64,000 bases of DNA from Aptenodytes patagonicus. Its lineage: Eukaryota; Chordata; Aves; Sphenisciformes; Spheniscidae. Positions 40,501 to 49,250 of this stretch are shown in pieces. The stretch is taken from assembly GCF_965638725.1 (NCBI RefSeq), contig NC_134950.1, positions 146,683,636-146,747,635 on the forward strand, read 5' to 3'. Every line of letters begins with the position of its first letter. Within the stretch, counting starts at the first letter, position 1. The position numbers and the translations under genes were made by a program. The notes beneath the pieces are model-generated. The model was not told the origin of the DNA. It searched no databases and worked only from the letters and a program-made list of their open reading frames with translations.

Positions 40501-43500
40501 TTTTTTTTCTACTGAAGCAATTAAACAAAGTAATTTCAGCAATTTCAGCAATCCTTTGCTTTTGTATTACTCACACAAATGCTAATGGCTTTGTTCTGTA
40601 GGCTTTTCTTTAACGTATGTGCAAATTGTCTGAATCAAGTCTAAACTCTTTTCTTCAAGGTTAACACTGATGCCATTGAAGCAGTTGGCCTGAATCATCC
40701 ATCATTCTGTCACCAAAACAAGCCTGGACACTGTCATTGGTTTGACAGATTCTGAAAATAATGTATCTATAACTGTTAGCATCTTCAGTACATGAACACA
40801 GCTAAAGGATTTATTTCTCACACAAGGTGAACACATAGCTCTCAGGATAATAAAAGTTGTGCTCATGTATCTGTAGCAGCACTTATTTGAAGTGACAGTC
40901 ACACCAGTAGTAGTGCTGAACATTTACTCTTTAATGACCCATATTTTCCATTTCCTACTTTATACTTTCGAAGATTAAGAGTTCTTTACACAATGCCATG
41001 CTTATGACAACAAATACACAGGTCTGACAACACACAACCACATCAATACACGGCAATTACTATTTTTCCATTAAAAAAGCCAAAAGATGCTTAAGACAAG
41101 CATAAAACAGGTAAGTTTAGATATTTCTCAATTTCCCCTACTGAAAAGGTTTTGCAGTAACTACATATCTTAAAGACTCATGAAATATTTCTTTTCAGTG
41201 ACATCTGAAGTTAGAATTTGAAACAATCTCTCACTTCAAATATGGGAGTTTCTTCTACTCTGCAGGAACAGACACCTTTTGCATATTTATCACAACCCTT
41301 ATTGTGGAGCTAAAAAGGTTTTGAGCAGAGGATGGAGAAACAAATTCTATTGTTTTAAATGTCTGCCTTATTGCAATCTCATTGGAAATCTAAACACTTT
41401 GCTACCAAAACGGAGATCTAGCCTGGCAGTCTTAAGCACTTACAGTCTGGTGTAGCCAGTGGAGAGGCCAGCATGTCTGAACATCTACAAAGCACTGATC
41501 CAGTCTGCCTCAGTTAAATGCATGGCTTGGGGCATCTCCAGAGAAAGGCATTTCTAGTTTATTTACATTAACTTCCCAGTTCTCCTATTCAGCATACAAG
41601 AAATGCAAGGCATTTTAGCCACATGAGATGCAGTTTACCTAGCCCTTGTATAAGATGGAAAATTAACTAAGCACTGCTTGCAAAATGAGGATGAATCTAA
41701 ACTAGCAGCAACATCAACTCACTCAGCTGCGCTGTGAAAGCACTGAGCACACACTGGAACTGGAAGCTTGGATTCTACACTGTCCATCTTCTCCAGACGA
41801 AACAGATAAATACCCTGAGTGACCAAATCATGGAGCAACCCTGGCAAAGTGAAAGCACACTGGTATTGAGTGTGACAGAGCAGAAGCAGCACATCAGTTG
41901 ACTCTACCACTTAAATAAGAACAGAGACTTCCTCTTTTTGAGGGTAGTTTGACTAGACTCACCGTTAAAAACAAAACGCCCACCAAACAGCCAAACCAAC
42001 CCCAACAACCTGACTTCATATTAAATGGAAAAAAAAATCACCACATTCTCAGTCAAAAAGAATGTCAAAAATCTTACCGAAACATTTTTTAGACATTCTT
42101 CACAGGACCTCTGGGAAAACTCTGAACACTCTAGAAAAAAAAACATACACACAGATGATGAGATTTATTTTTCCTCAGTAACATCAAGCACTTAACACAG
42201 TATTTAGCTTTTTCTTTTTTCTACTTCTAGATACAAGCAACAATTTTGACTGAGGCAATGAAAGCTCAATATTTCCATTCCCGGAGAACTGTAGCAAACA
42301 TAGATACAAAGCATTTAAGTTTGACCTCTGACATAGTTAGGGAAACACTTTAACCTTACTTGTAACTTCAATCTGTTTTGTCTAAGGACAAACACAGGAG
42401 AAAAAACCCAGAGCCTCCCTGTATCTCTGCTGAAGTTTTACACTTCAATTTAGAGAACATTCCAAGTTTTTCTGCTTTGGAAGCCTAGCAAAGGCTGATC
42501 CTCACCTAGGGTTGGTCCCCCTTCCATAGATATCAACCTTTTTCTTCGGAAAAAAGTTTTTTAAAAAAATAAAGCTCTCCAAATAACATGATTTTAAATA
42601 ACAGTTTAAAAATATTTCCAAACATAGGACACAAAGTCATTTTGTAAGAGGTCAACAAGAACTCTGACAGAAGTTTGAAAATCCAAGTGATGTGAAGGAG
42701 TTAACTCATATTTTCTTTGGATTTTAAAAAAATCTTCTATCCTAAAAAAGAAAATATTTACTGGCATTCACATTCCCAGAGGATTCCAGCCAAAGGCTAT
42801 GACTTTCATTTAGAAGTACTGCATGCTTATTGTCTAACACTGGTCTTTTTTTATCTGCAATGTAGACATAATTTGCCACCCACAGGACCACATACATGCC
42901 ATAGTCTTGACCTAGATGAACTACTTGACAGATGATGGGGAGTTTCCTCTCCTGGTCTGAACCTGGATTTTATTCCAATTGTTGTAGTTCCTATGATAAT
43001 TTTTAGTATTACTTAGTGAAACTAACTTTTGATGCCCTTACCAACATGCTTTAACTTGTCAGCCCTGAATTGGTCAGGCAGTTGGACTAGATGATTATTG
43101 TAGGTCCTTTCCAACTGAAATAGTCTATTCTATTCTAAATTATTTCCACATATATCATATAAATATGAGGGGAAAGTATCTCCAAATCAGGAATCCAATT
43201 CTACTTTTAATGGATAACAGCGCATTAGTCATAAGCAGTTATCTATTTGAGCTAAATTCTTCGCATGTTTTGGGGTAACTACATATTTCAATATTTTATT
43301 TTCATAATTCAATATTATACCCTTCTGGTACTAATTCTTAATACTAAATACATTTCATGTACCAGTATATTTAGCTTTAATCAATATATCTGTTTAGAAA
43401 AAACACTTACTAGTTTTTCCGGTACCAATTAACATTGGGACTGGTACCAATTAACTGAGAAACAGCCTAAGTATTAAGGCCCATATACCAATTCATGGAA

Positions 43501-46500
43501 AAACAATGAAAAGCAGATTCAGAAATAGTTCTCAGTTTAAACTCAAAAATTTTCAAATGGGATTACTGCACATGGAGTACCACCATGCTTATTATAAAAA
43601 TCATAGAATAGTTTGGGTTGGAAGGGACCTCTAAAGGTCATCTCGTCCAACCCCCCTGCCGTGGGCAGGGACATCGTCAACTAGATCAGGTTGCTCAGAG
43701 CCCCGTCCAACCTGACCTGGAATGGTTCCAGGGATGGGGCATCCACCACCTCCCTGGGCAACCTGTGCCAGTGCTTCACCACCCTCAGCGTAAAACATTT
43801 CTTCCTTCTATCTAGTCTAAATCTACCCCCCTTTAGTTTAAAGCCATTCCCCCTTGTCCTCTCGCAACAGGCCCTGCTAAAAAGTTTGCCCCCATCTTTT
43901 TTACAAGTCCCCTTTAAGTACTGATGGGCTGCAAGAAGATCTCCCCAAAGCCTTCTCTTCTCCAGGCCGAACAACCCCAACTCTCTCGGGCTTTCTTCAT
44001 AGGAGAGGTGTTGCAGCCCTCTGATGATCTTTGTGGCCCTTCTCTGGACCTGCTCCAACAGGTCCGTGTCTTTCTTATGCTGAGGGCTCCAGAGCTGGAC
44101 ACAGTACTCCAGGTGGGGTCTCCCCAGAGCAGAGGGGCAGAATCACCTCCCTCCACCTGCTGGCCACGCTTCTTTTGATGCAGCCCAGGATACGATTGGC
44201 CTTCTGGGCTGTGAGCACACATTGCTGGCTCATATGCAGCTTTTCATCCACCAGTACCCCCAAGTCCTTCTCGGCAGGGCTGCTCCCAATCCCTTCATCC
44301 CCCAGCCTGTATTGATATCGGGGCTTGCCCCAACCCAGGTGCAGGACCCTGCACTTGGCCTTGTTGAACCTCATGAGGTTCACATGGGCCCACTTCTCAA
44401 GCTTGTCCAGGTCCCTCTGGATGGCATCCTGTCCCTCTGGCATGTCAACCACACCACTCAGCTTGGTGTCATCTGCAAACTTGCTGAGGGTGTGCTCCAT
44501 CCCACTGTCTATGTCATTGATGAAGATATTAAACAGTACCGGTCCCAATATGGACCCCTGCGGGACACCACTCATCACCAACCTCCATCTGGACATTGAG
44601 CCATTGACCACTACCCTCTGGATGCGACCATCCAACCAATTCCTCACCCACCAGACAGTCCACCCATCAAATCCATACCTCTCCAGTCTAGAGAGAAGGA
44701 TGTTGTGAGGGACCGTGTCAAAGGCCTTACAGAGGTCCAGATAGACGACATCTGTAGCCCTTCCCGTGTCCACTGATGTAGTCACTCCATCACAGAAGGC
44801 CACTAGGTTAGTCAGGCAGGACTTGCCCTTGGTGAAGCCATGCTGGCTGTCTCAAATCACCTCCCTGTCCTCCATGTGCCTTAGCATAGCTTCCAGGAGG
44901 ATCTGCTCCATGACTTTCCCAGGCACAGAGGTGAGACTGACTAGCCTGTAGTTCCCCAGGTCTTCCTTTTTTCCCTTTTTAAAAATGGGGGGTATGTTTC
45001 CTCTTTTCCAATCAGTGGGAACTTCACTGGACTGCCACGACTTCTCAGATATGATGGATAGTGGCTTAGCAACTTCATCCGCCAGTTCCTTCAGGACCCA
45101 CGGATGGATTTCATCGAGTCCCATGGACTTGTGCACCTTCAGGTGCCTTAGATGGTCTCGAACCTGATGTTCTCCTACAGTGGGTGGCTCTTCATTCTCC
45201 CAGTCCCCACCTTTGCCTTCTGTGGCTTGGGCGGTGAGGCTCAAGCACTTGCTGGTGAAGACTGAGGCAAAAAAGTCATTGAGTACCTCTGCCTTCTCCA
45301 TATCCCGGGTAACCAGGTCTTCCGCTTCCTTCCAGAGAGGGCCCGCATTTTCCCTTGTCTTCCTTTTATCCCCAATGTACCTATAGAATCTCTTCTTGTT
45401 GCCCTTGATGGCCCTGGCCAGATTTCATTCTGTCAGAGCTTTAGCTTTCCTAACCTGATCCCTGGCTGCTCAGACAATTTCTCTGTATTCCTCCCAGGCT
45501 ACCTGTCCTTGCTTCCACCCTCTGGAAAAGGGTGGAAAAAACACCTCCTGGTGTTTTTGCCTGACTTCCTCTTTGTTGGGATGCATCGCTCCTAAGCATG
45601 GAGGATGTGATCCTTGAATATTAACCAGCTTTCTTGGGCCCCTCTTCCCTCCAGGGCTTTAACCCATGCTACTCTGCCAAGCAGATCCCTGAAGAGGCCA
45701 AAGTCTGCTCTCCTGAAGTCCAGGGTAGTGAGCTTGCTGTGTGCCCTCCTCGGTGCCCTAAGGATCTTGAACTCCACCATTTCGTGGTCGCTACAGCCAA
45801 GGCTGCCCTTGAGCTTCACATTTCCCACCAGCCCCTCCTTGTTGGTGAGAACAAGGACCAGCGTAGTACCTCCCCTCGTTGGCTCCTCATATTTCATTAC
45901 ATTTTTCAATTTAAGATTTAAAACACCTAAACAAAACAGCTTTCTGAACATGAATTAGCGAGGTATGGTTAGAAGCATGCAAGTACACTACGGACTTCTA
46001 AAAATGTGGTTTAGGTTACATTTTCAGTAACTGAATCATCTACAGCAAAATGAAGAAGTGTAATGTTCTTTAGTCTCTTATCAAAGAAGGTAATCTCACA
46101 AGCTTTTCATGCTCTTTATCTTCTTTAACTGCCTTCCCACTGACATATTATAGGAGATAACCTATATTGGCATATAACCAAAAGACTGGGGCTTAAATTA
46201 TAAAAAAAAATTAGACGTCTATTATTCATGTTTATTCTAAAGAACAGCATAGAAGAATTTTAATAAAAAATACTTCGAAATATATCATCACAACATACAT
46301 TTCAAAAATCAAAACATCTTTATATATTGCTGTTATAAAATGTAACATTACCACAAGTAATTAAAAAAATATAATATATTTTTTCCATATTCTGCTTTAT
46401 ATATTTCTCTGAGTCAAGTAACTTACAAAGGTATATAAATTTCCCACCAGTTACGGTGTTCTCCACAAGAGCAGAGGATAGAACAAAACACCTCTCAAAC

Positions 46501-48925
46501 TGAAAAAGAAGAAAAACCCAACAAACAACCCCTCCAATCCACCTTGCTAAAGCATTATGCGTACCAGCACATTAAACAAAAACTTTGGGTTTTTTTATTC
46601 AAAGAGATATCAAGTTGACAGCCTCCCTCTAATATGTCAAGGGACTACTGTATTATCTTTACTGGGGGGAAAAACGTAAGCCATAGCACCACTACCAACA
46701 ATAATTCACATTGTATTTTGAACAGTATTTATCAAGCATAATCATTCCTTCTATATTGGCATGTAACATCAGCATTAATAACCTAACATGTAATAAAATG
46801 AGAAATCATTTTTTACATACCAAGCCTGGCTTACCGAGCACTGGAAGCATTACTGTGATAAGTGGTGTAATTTTTACCAAAATAGTTTAGTGTAACACCT
46901 TGTACAGAATAAACTGTAGCTGTATGAAGATTATATCCTCACTAGGTAAGAAAAAGCTATCACTGTTCATGCACTATTTTTTTTACAACTAGAATTCTGC
47001 CCACACATACAGGAATTGTACTATAGTTAGTTATGCACAAGTTAACTGTATGACCTCACTTTCTAGGAGACATACACATGGACCAGGGTAACTGCAGAAA
47101 TACAGAACAAAGGCTGTTCCTCCACAAAATACAGGTAAAACAGAATAGCACTGACAATAAAACTATTTTGTTTAAAAACAGCTTTTCCCCCCCTCCCCTT
47201 TCCAGTATGTATTTGTGCATGAAGGTAGCACACGCAGAGATGATTTTTTTTTCACCAAGTACTCTTATTCCCCCTCAACCTTCCTTCTGCTGAAGCAATT
47301 AAAGCCAAACTTTTCTAGGTATTTTCTCAAACAGGGAACAATACAACCTTTATAGCCCCGTTTCATGCCAGTCCAATTCCATTGAACGCAGGTGCTGAAC
47401 TTGCAGATTATTTAAACACAATGGCATACAAGGTCCCACAGTGTTGCAGAACTACCATAAAACTGCCATCTCTCTCTTCATGAGAGCATCACTTTAGTAA
47501 CTGATATGCATCTGATAGTCAACAAGTTTACCTCCCTACTTTTTTCCAACTATTTCAATTTAAGATTAAAATTATAATACTAGTCATATGGCATAACAAT
47601 CCATTTTTTATTTTTCACTTTACTCTTATTTCTAATATTTATTCCTTAAAGATCACCCACATCTTTCTGTATAATATCATGATCCTTCTCCATATCAACA
47701 GCCAACTTTGTGTCATGAGCAAATTCATAAACTCACATAAGTAAAAACTTCTTTACTGAAAGAGTGGTTAAACATTGGAAGAGGCTGCCCAGGGAAGTGG
47801 TTGAGTCACCATCCCTGGAGGTATTTAAAAGACATGTAGATGAGGCGCTTAGGGACATGGTTTAGTGGGTATGGTGGTGTTGGGTCAATGGCTGGACTTG
47901 ATCTTAGAGGTCTTTTCCAACCTTAATGATTCTATAACAATAATAGTATATGAAGAGTTCTTTCCTAGGGAATCCATAAGCAACACCACTACCAATTCAT
48001 CCCGATTCTTGGCTCTGACCAAACCCTTTGGTTTCATAAAAGAAATTAAACACCTCAAATTGGACTCTAAAAACACATGCCAACATCCACTTGAGATACC
48101 CTAATTTAATACAAGCTAACCCGATGTGTACCTTTCTGGTCACATCCGCTAACGGCAACCAAATTTGAGGACGAGCTTCACCAACTGCTTTCCAAAAGCA
48201 GCTATGAGATAAGCGATCCCAACAGAACAAACAGGACGGCAAGAGCATCTCCTCCAGCTTCTTCTTCCAAGCCACATTCCTCATCATCAGTCAGGGCAGA
48301 GAAAACCTAGGCAATTGCTGTCTCCTTGCAGCAAAACTCCTGATAACCCCACGGCCCCACAAGCCGGCCAGCAGTACAAGCCCTAGTGCCATCGCCCCTT
48401 CCCTTGGTCGGAAGCTTGGAGCCAGCCTCTCAGGAGCAGGCTGCCTGTCCTCCCCCAGCAGGGGCGAGGGAGGGCAGCCGAGCCGGAATCCGCACGGGCG
48501 GCTGCCCTCCCGCCGCACGGAACCGGCCCGCTCCGAGGCAGGGGACGAGGGCTAAGGCAAACCCCCGAGCTCCGCCAGCTCTCCAGAAGGCGCTCCCGGG
48601 CGGCGTTCGGCGCCTGCAGGCCTCGGGGCGAGCGGCGGCCTCTGCCCGTCCCTCCCGCCGTGGCCCCCGCAGCCCTGCTCAGGGGCGAGCGCGGCCCTCC
48701 AGAGAGGAACACCCCGGGAAGGCCCCGCAGCCCGCATCCACGGGCGAGCCCCGCCGCAGGGAGGAAGGGAACGGCTACGCGCTGCCCCGCCGCTCCCCGC
48801 CCCTCCTTACCCTGCGCCGGTGGTGGAGGCGCCGTGGCCGTGAGGTGCGCCAGCCCCATCCCGGCGCGGCCCCACACCAGCGCCAAGCCCTGCAGCCACA
48901 GCAGCGACAACCGTAGCGCCTCCAT
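16526..48925 (-). CDS. PTTG1IP: PTTG1IP, type I membrane glycoprotein that binds securin (7 exons, 183 aa)
   Basis: Seven minus-strand exons join in frame (115+53+109+109+69+47+50 nt) into 183 codons plus TAA; intron phases are 1,0,1,2,2,1. Predicted order: signal peptide (about 1-26), PSI-like ectodomain with eight cysteines (C40,48,51,57,60,66,81,91), transmembrane helix (about 97-115), a cysteine/tyrosine cluster (116-123), a basic stretch (124-130), a charged helix (132-166) and a C-terminal YSRF tyrosine motif (177-180). Blocks such as [27 protein letters not shown] and NPYxRFEN match the human protein as I recall it (180 aa). In mammals this protein binds PTTG1/securin and helps it enter the nucleus, and it binds the iodide transporter NIS and p53; the same roles in a bird are inferred. 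No frame-breaking change was found. Identification is by recall of the family, not by a database search. Confidence 0.95.
16576..23431 (-). other. PTTG1IP: PTTG1IP intron 6
   Basis: 6.9 kb with GT at 23431-23430 and AG at 16577-16576. AT-rich; no further exon, RNA gene or recent repeat was recognised. The 119-codon open frame at 18250-18609 (plus) has no recognisable features. A short duplicated motif lies at 23214-23270. Confidence 0.8.
23214..23270. repeat. Short direct duplication with an internal tandem 8-mer
   Basis: A 22-base unit beginning AGAGAACAGGAG occurs at 23214-23235 and again, exactly, at 23249-23270. The 8-mer GTGCAGGA occurs twice in tandem at 23233-23248. Confidence 0.9.
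23432..23478 (-). CDS. PTTG1IP: PTTG1IP exon 6 (nuclear-localisation region)
   Basis: This 47-nt exon encodes residues 152-167 ([16 protein letters not shown]). The acceptor TTGTTGCAG precedes 23478; donor GTATGT starts at 23431. HDEIRKKYG is identical to human as recalled. In human PBF a bipartite nuclear localisation signal maps to this basic stretch, and the basic clusters are kept here. The exon ends in phase 1. Confidence 0.93.
23479..29912 (-). other. PTTG1IP: PTTG1IP intron 5
   Basis: 6.4 kb with GT at 29912-29911 and AG at 23480-23479. No extra exon or recognisable transposable element was found; open frames are all under 100 codons. Confidence 0.8.
29913..29981 (-). CDS. PTTG1IP: PTTG1IP exon 5 (charged cytoplasmic helix)
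   Basis: It encodes residues 129-151, ending with a phase 2 junction: [19 protein letters not shown], rich in Glu and Arg and likely helical or coiled coil. It corresponds to the mammalian REREERR stretch. Donor GTAAGT starts at 29912. The acceptor is a tandem TAGTAG: using the first AG starts the exon at 29981 and adds Ser129, while using the second starts it at 29978 and drops one codon without changing frame. Confidence 0.9.
29982..33552 (-). other. PTTG1IP: PTTG1IP intron 4
   Basis: 3.6 kb with GT at 33552-33551 and a tandem TAGTAG acceptor at its end. AT-rich, with no recognisable repeat or additional exon. Confidence 0.8.
33553..33661 (-). CDS. PTTG1IP: PTTG1IP exon 4 (transmembrane helix and cysteine cluster)
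   Basis: It encodes residues 93-128: NVEALII, then the hydrophobic helix to about Ile115, then CCCYCCYC at 116-123 and RRRSR. Human PTTG1IP has an uninterrupted cysteine run at the same place. The acceptor is TTTTTCAG before 33661 and the donor GTAAAT starts at 33552. The exon ends in phase 2. The basic residues straight after the helix fit a cytoplasmic C-terminus (type I topology). Confidence 0.94.
33662..37534 (-). other. PTTG1IP: PTTG1IP intron 3
   Basis: 3.9 kb with GT at 37534-37533 and AG at 33663-33662. It holds one nearly complete antisense solo LTR (35661-36235); the rest shows nothing recognisable. Confidence 0.8.
35661..36235 (+). mobile_element. Solo LTR of an avian endogenous retrovirus (type B), in intron 3
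   Basis: It runs from TGTACTGGGTCT to CAACCCACCACA, about 575 bases, with the TG...CA ends expected of an LTR. The internal order matches the copy at 15228-15695: GGACAGAGTTAAC near the start, the AAGGGATATTCC block, AACTGTCTTTATCTCAA, and a CATCCCACTGGGG purine-rich 3' part. The flanking five bases (ATTTC and CTTCC) do not match well, so the target duplication is decayed. It is antisense to PTTG1IP. Confidence 0.85.
37535..37643 (-). CDS. PTTG1IP: PTTG1IP exon 3 (second half of the cysteine-rich domain)
   Basis: It encodes residues 57-92, starting [15 protein letters not shown] and ending WGVCW. It supplies cysteines 57, 60, 66, 81 and 91 and a possible N63-N-T sequon. The acceptor ends CACAG before 37643. 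The donor used here is GTAGGT at 37534; a second GT (GTAC) four bases on would shift the frame in exon 4, so it was not chosen. The exon ends in phase 1 and its last A joins TA of exon 4 to give Ile93. Confidence 0.93.
38482..38641 (+). mobile_element. 5'-truncated LTR fragment in intron 2
   Basis: Only the 3' third of the LTR family is present: an ATT-rich run, ATTAAACTGTCTTTATCTCA, CCCTATCCCACTG, and the GCTGAGGTTAAACCAC end. The end matches the type A copies at 50556 and 62035 better than the type B ones. It is antisense to PTTG1IP. Confidence 0.8.
39040..39113 (+). mobile_element. CR1 LINE 3'-end fragment
   Basis: It contains the CR1 3' signature (GGACTAGATGACT...GAGGTCTCTTCTAATCTGAATAACTCTATA) on the plus strand. 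It is short and diverged. Confidence 0.7.
42078..42130 (-). CDS. PTTG1IP: PTTG1IP exon 2 (first half of the cysteine-rich domain)
   Basis: The acceptor is a pyrimidine tract ending CTAG before 42130; donor GTAAGA starts at 42077. It encodes residues 39-56 ([18 protein letters not shown]), with cysteines 40, 48 and 51 and the N54-V-S glycosylation sequon that human PTTG1IP also has. It is too short (53 nt) to be found as an open frame and was recognised from the CEECLKNVS block. The exon ends in phase 0, directly before the CLWC of exon 3. Confidence 0.93.
43050..43134 (+). mobile_element. CR1 LINE 3'-end fragment
   Basis: Plus-strand CR1 3' terminus: GTTGGACTAGATGATTATTG, AGGTCCTTTCCAACTG and a TATTCTATTCT tail. 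Confidence 0.75.
43600..45888 (-). mobile_element. CR1 LINE, 5'-truncated, with endonuclease and reverse-transcriptase remnants
   Basis: About 2.3 kb on the minus strand, ending with the CR1 3' terminus (TCCCTTCCAACCCAAACTAT at about 43628-43609, then ATGATTT). Decayed coding pieces in order: the end of the endonuclease (EEPTRGG...LTNKEGLVG...[10 protein letters not shown], 45888-45592), the start of RT ([21 protein letters not shown]-like, 45301-44852), the RT core ([42 protein letters not shown] with the active-site Asp pair, 44803-44075) and the C-terminal domain ([11 protein letters not shown], 44058-43681). The 5' end is truncated inside the endonuclease. It is a dead copy. Confidence 0.95.
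44075..44803 (-). pseudogene. CR1 reverse-transcriptase core (LINE ORF2 remnant)
   Basis: A 242-codon open stretch with RT palm motifs: [20 protein letters not shown], and FADD as the catalytic pair. It is cut off upstream by a single TGA, at about 44855 in the phrase before DSQHGFTKG, where the family has Arg. It ends early through a small frame-shifting deletion near 44120-44135, just before the phrase that continues in another frame as [12 protein letters not shown]. It belongs to the transposon, not to the host gene. Confidence 0.9.
47655..47738 (-). mobile_element. CR1 RT fragment, inverted relative to the next piece
   Basis: Read on the minus strand it gives [24 protein letters not shown], recognisable as the decayed FADDTKLGG...[11 protein letters not shown] segment of CR1 reverse transcriptase. 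It abuts a plus-strand CR1 3' part within a few bases. Confidence 0.75.
47743..47936 (+). mobile_element. CR1 LINE 3' part, coding end plus 3' terminus
   Basis: The plus strand reads [21 protein letters not shown]...[13 protein letters not shown] followed by the 3' UTR (GGACTTGATCTTAGAGGTCT, TTCCAACCTTAATGATTCTA). The frame is still largely open, so the copy is moderately young. Confidence 0.9.
48811..48925 (-). CDS. PTTG1IP: PTTG1IP exon 1, coding part (start and signal peptide)
   Basis: The ATG at 48925-48923 has G at -3 and G at +4, a good initiation context, and no other ATG lies in the roughly 100 bases upstream. It encodes residues 1-38 plus the first base of codon 39. The hydrophobic run L4-V17 is the signal-peptide core; the tail is alanine/proline rich (APPPPAQ). 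Donor GTAAGG starts at 48810. Phase 1 junction: the trailing G joins AG of exon 2 to make Glu39. The N-terminal sequence does not resemble the human one, as is usual for signal peptides of this family. Confidence 0.9.
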
Positions 48926-48973
48926 TGCCGCGCCGGACAGACCAAGGGCCGCGCTCGCAACAGGAACCGACCG

Positions 48974-48985
48974 CGCGCAGGCGCC
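48974..48985. promoter_or_regulatory. NRF1-like site in the PTTG1IP 5' UTR or core promoter
   Basis: CGCGCAGGCGCC has both GCGC half-sites in the NRF1 arrangement, 49 bases upstream of the ATG. One central base differs from the best consensus. It is supported by its position inside the CpG island only. Confidence 0.4.
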
Positions 48986-49000
48986 AACGGCCCCCAGCGG

Positions 49001-49009
49001 GGGGCGGGG
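49001..49009. promoter_or_regulatory. GC box (Sp1/KLF-type)
   Basis: GGGGCGGGG is a full GC-box core, about 76 bases upstream of the ATG of the minus-strand gene and inside the CpG island. Confidence 0.5.
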
Positions 49010-49250
49010 TTCGAGGCGGGGGGGAGCGCCTCACAGCGGGCCGGCCGTGAGGGGAGCAGGACGAGGAGCCGGCTTTATAGGCCGGGGTCTCGGCCCCGCA
49101 GGCGCCCGGAGAGGGTGTTTCACCTTCCGTGAGCTCCCGGTGCGTGCGGCCTGCGCCGGCCGTGCCTGTGGTGTCAGCGTCCCTTTGGCGCAGCTGTGCG
49201 AGCGGCCGAGCTGTGGCTGCAAGTCACTCCCAGTCACTTGCAGGCTCAGT

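Larger units (their letters stand above)
37644..42077 (-). other. PTTG1IP: PTTG1IP intron 2
   Basis: 4.4 kb with GT at 42077-42076 and AG at 37645-37644. It holds a truncated LTR (38482-38641) and a small CR1 3' end (39040-39113). No other exon was recognised. Confidence 0.8.
42131..48810 (-). other. PTTG1IP: PTTG1IP intron 1
   Basis: 6.7 kb with GT at 48810-48809 and AG at 42132-42131. It is the repeat-rich intron: a CR1 3' end (43050-43134), a 2.3 kb CR1 (43600-45888) and a two-part inverted CR1 (47655-47936). The first part of the intron is still inside the CpG island. Confidence 0.85.
48390..49250 (-). promoter_or_regulatory. PTTG1IP: CpG island and promoter of PTTG1IP
   Basis: G+C and CpG density rise abruptly against the AT-rich surroundings and fall again by about 49.25 kb. 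The island covers exon 1, the 5' UTR and the start of intron 1. A GC box (GGGGCGGGG, 49001-49009) lies about 80 bases before the ATG, and an NRF1-like palindrome of two GCGC half-sites lies at 48974-48985. No TATA box is seen. This is the layout of a broadly expressed gene; the exact start site is unknown. Confidence 0.85.

Noticed and set aside
44075-44803. 242-codon frame with reverse-transcriptase motifs as a host gene
   Set aside because: It is the RT core of a truncated CR1 LINE with the CR1 3' end attached, and it is interrupted by a stop and frameshift.
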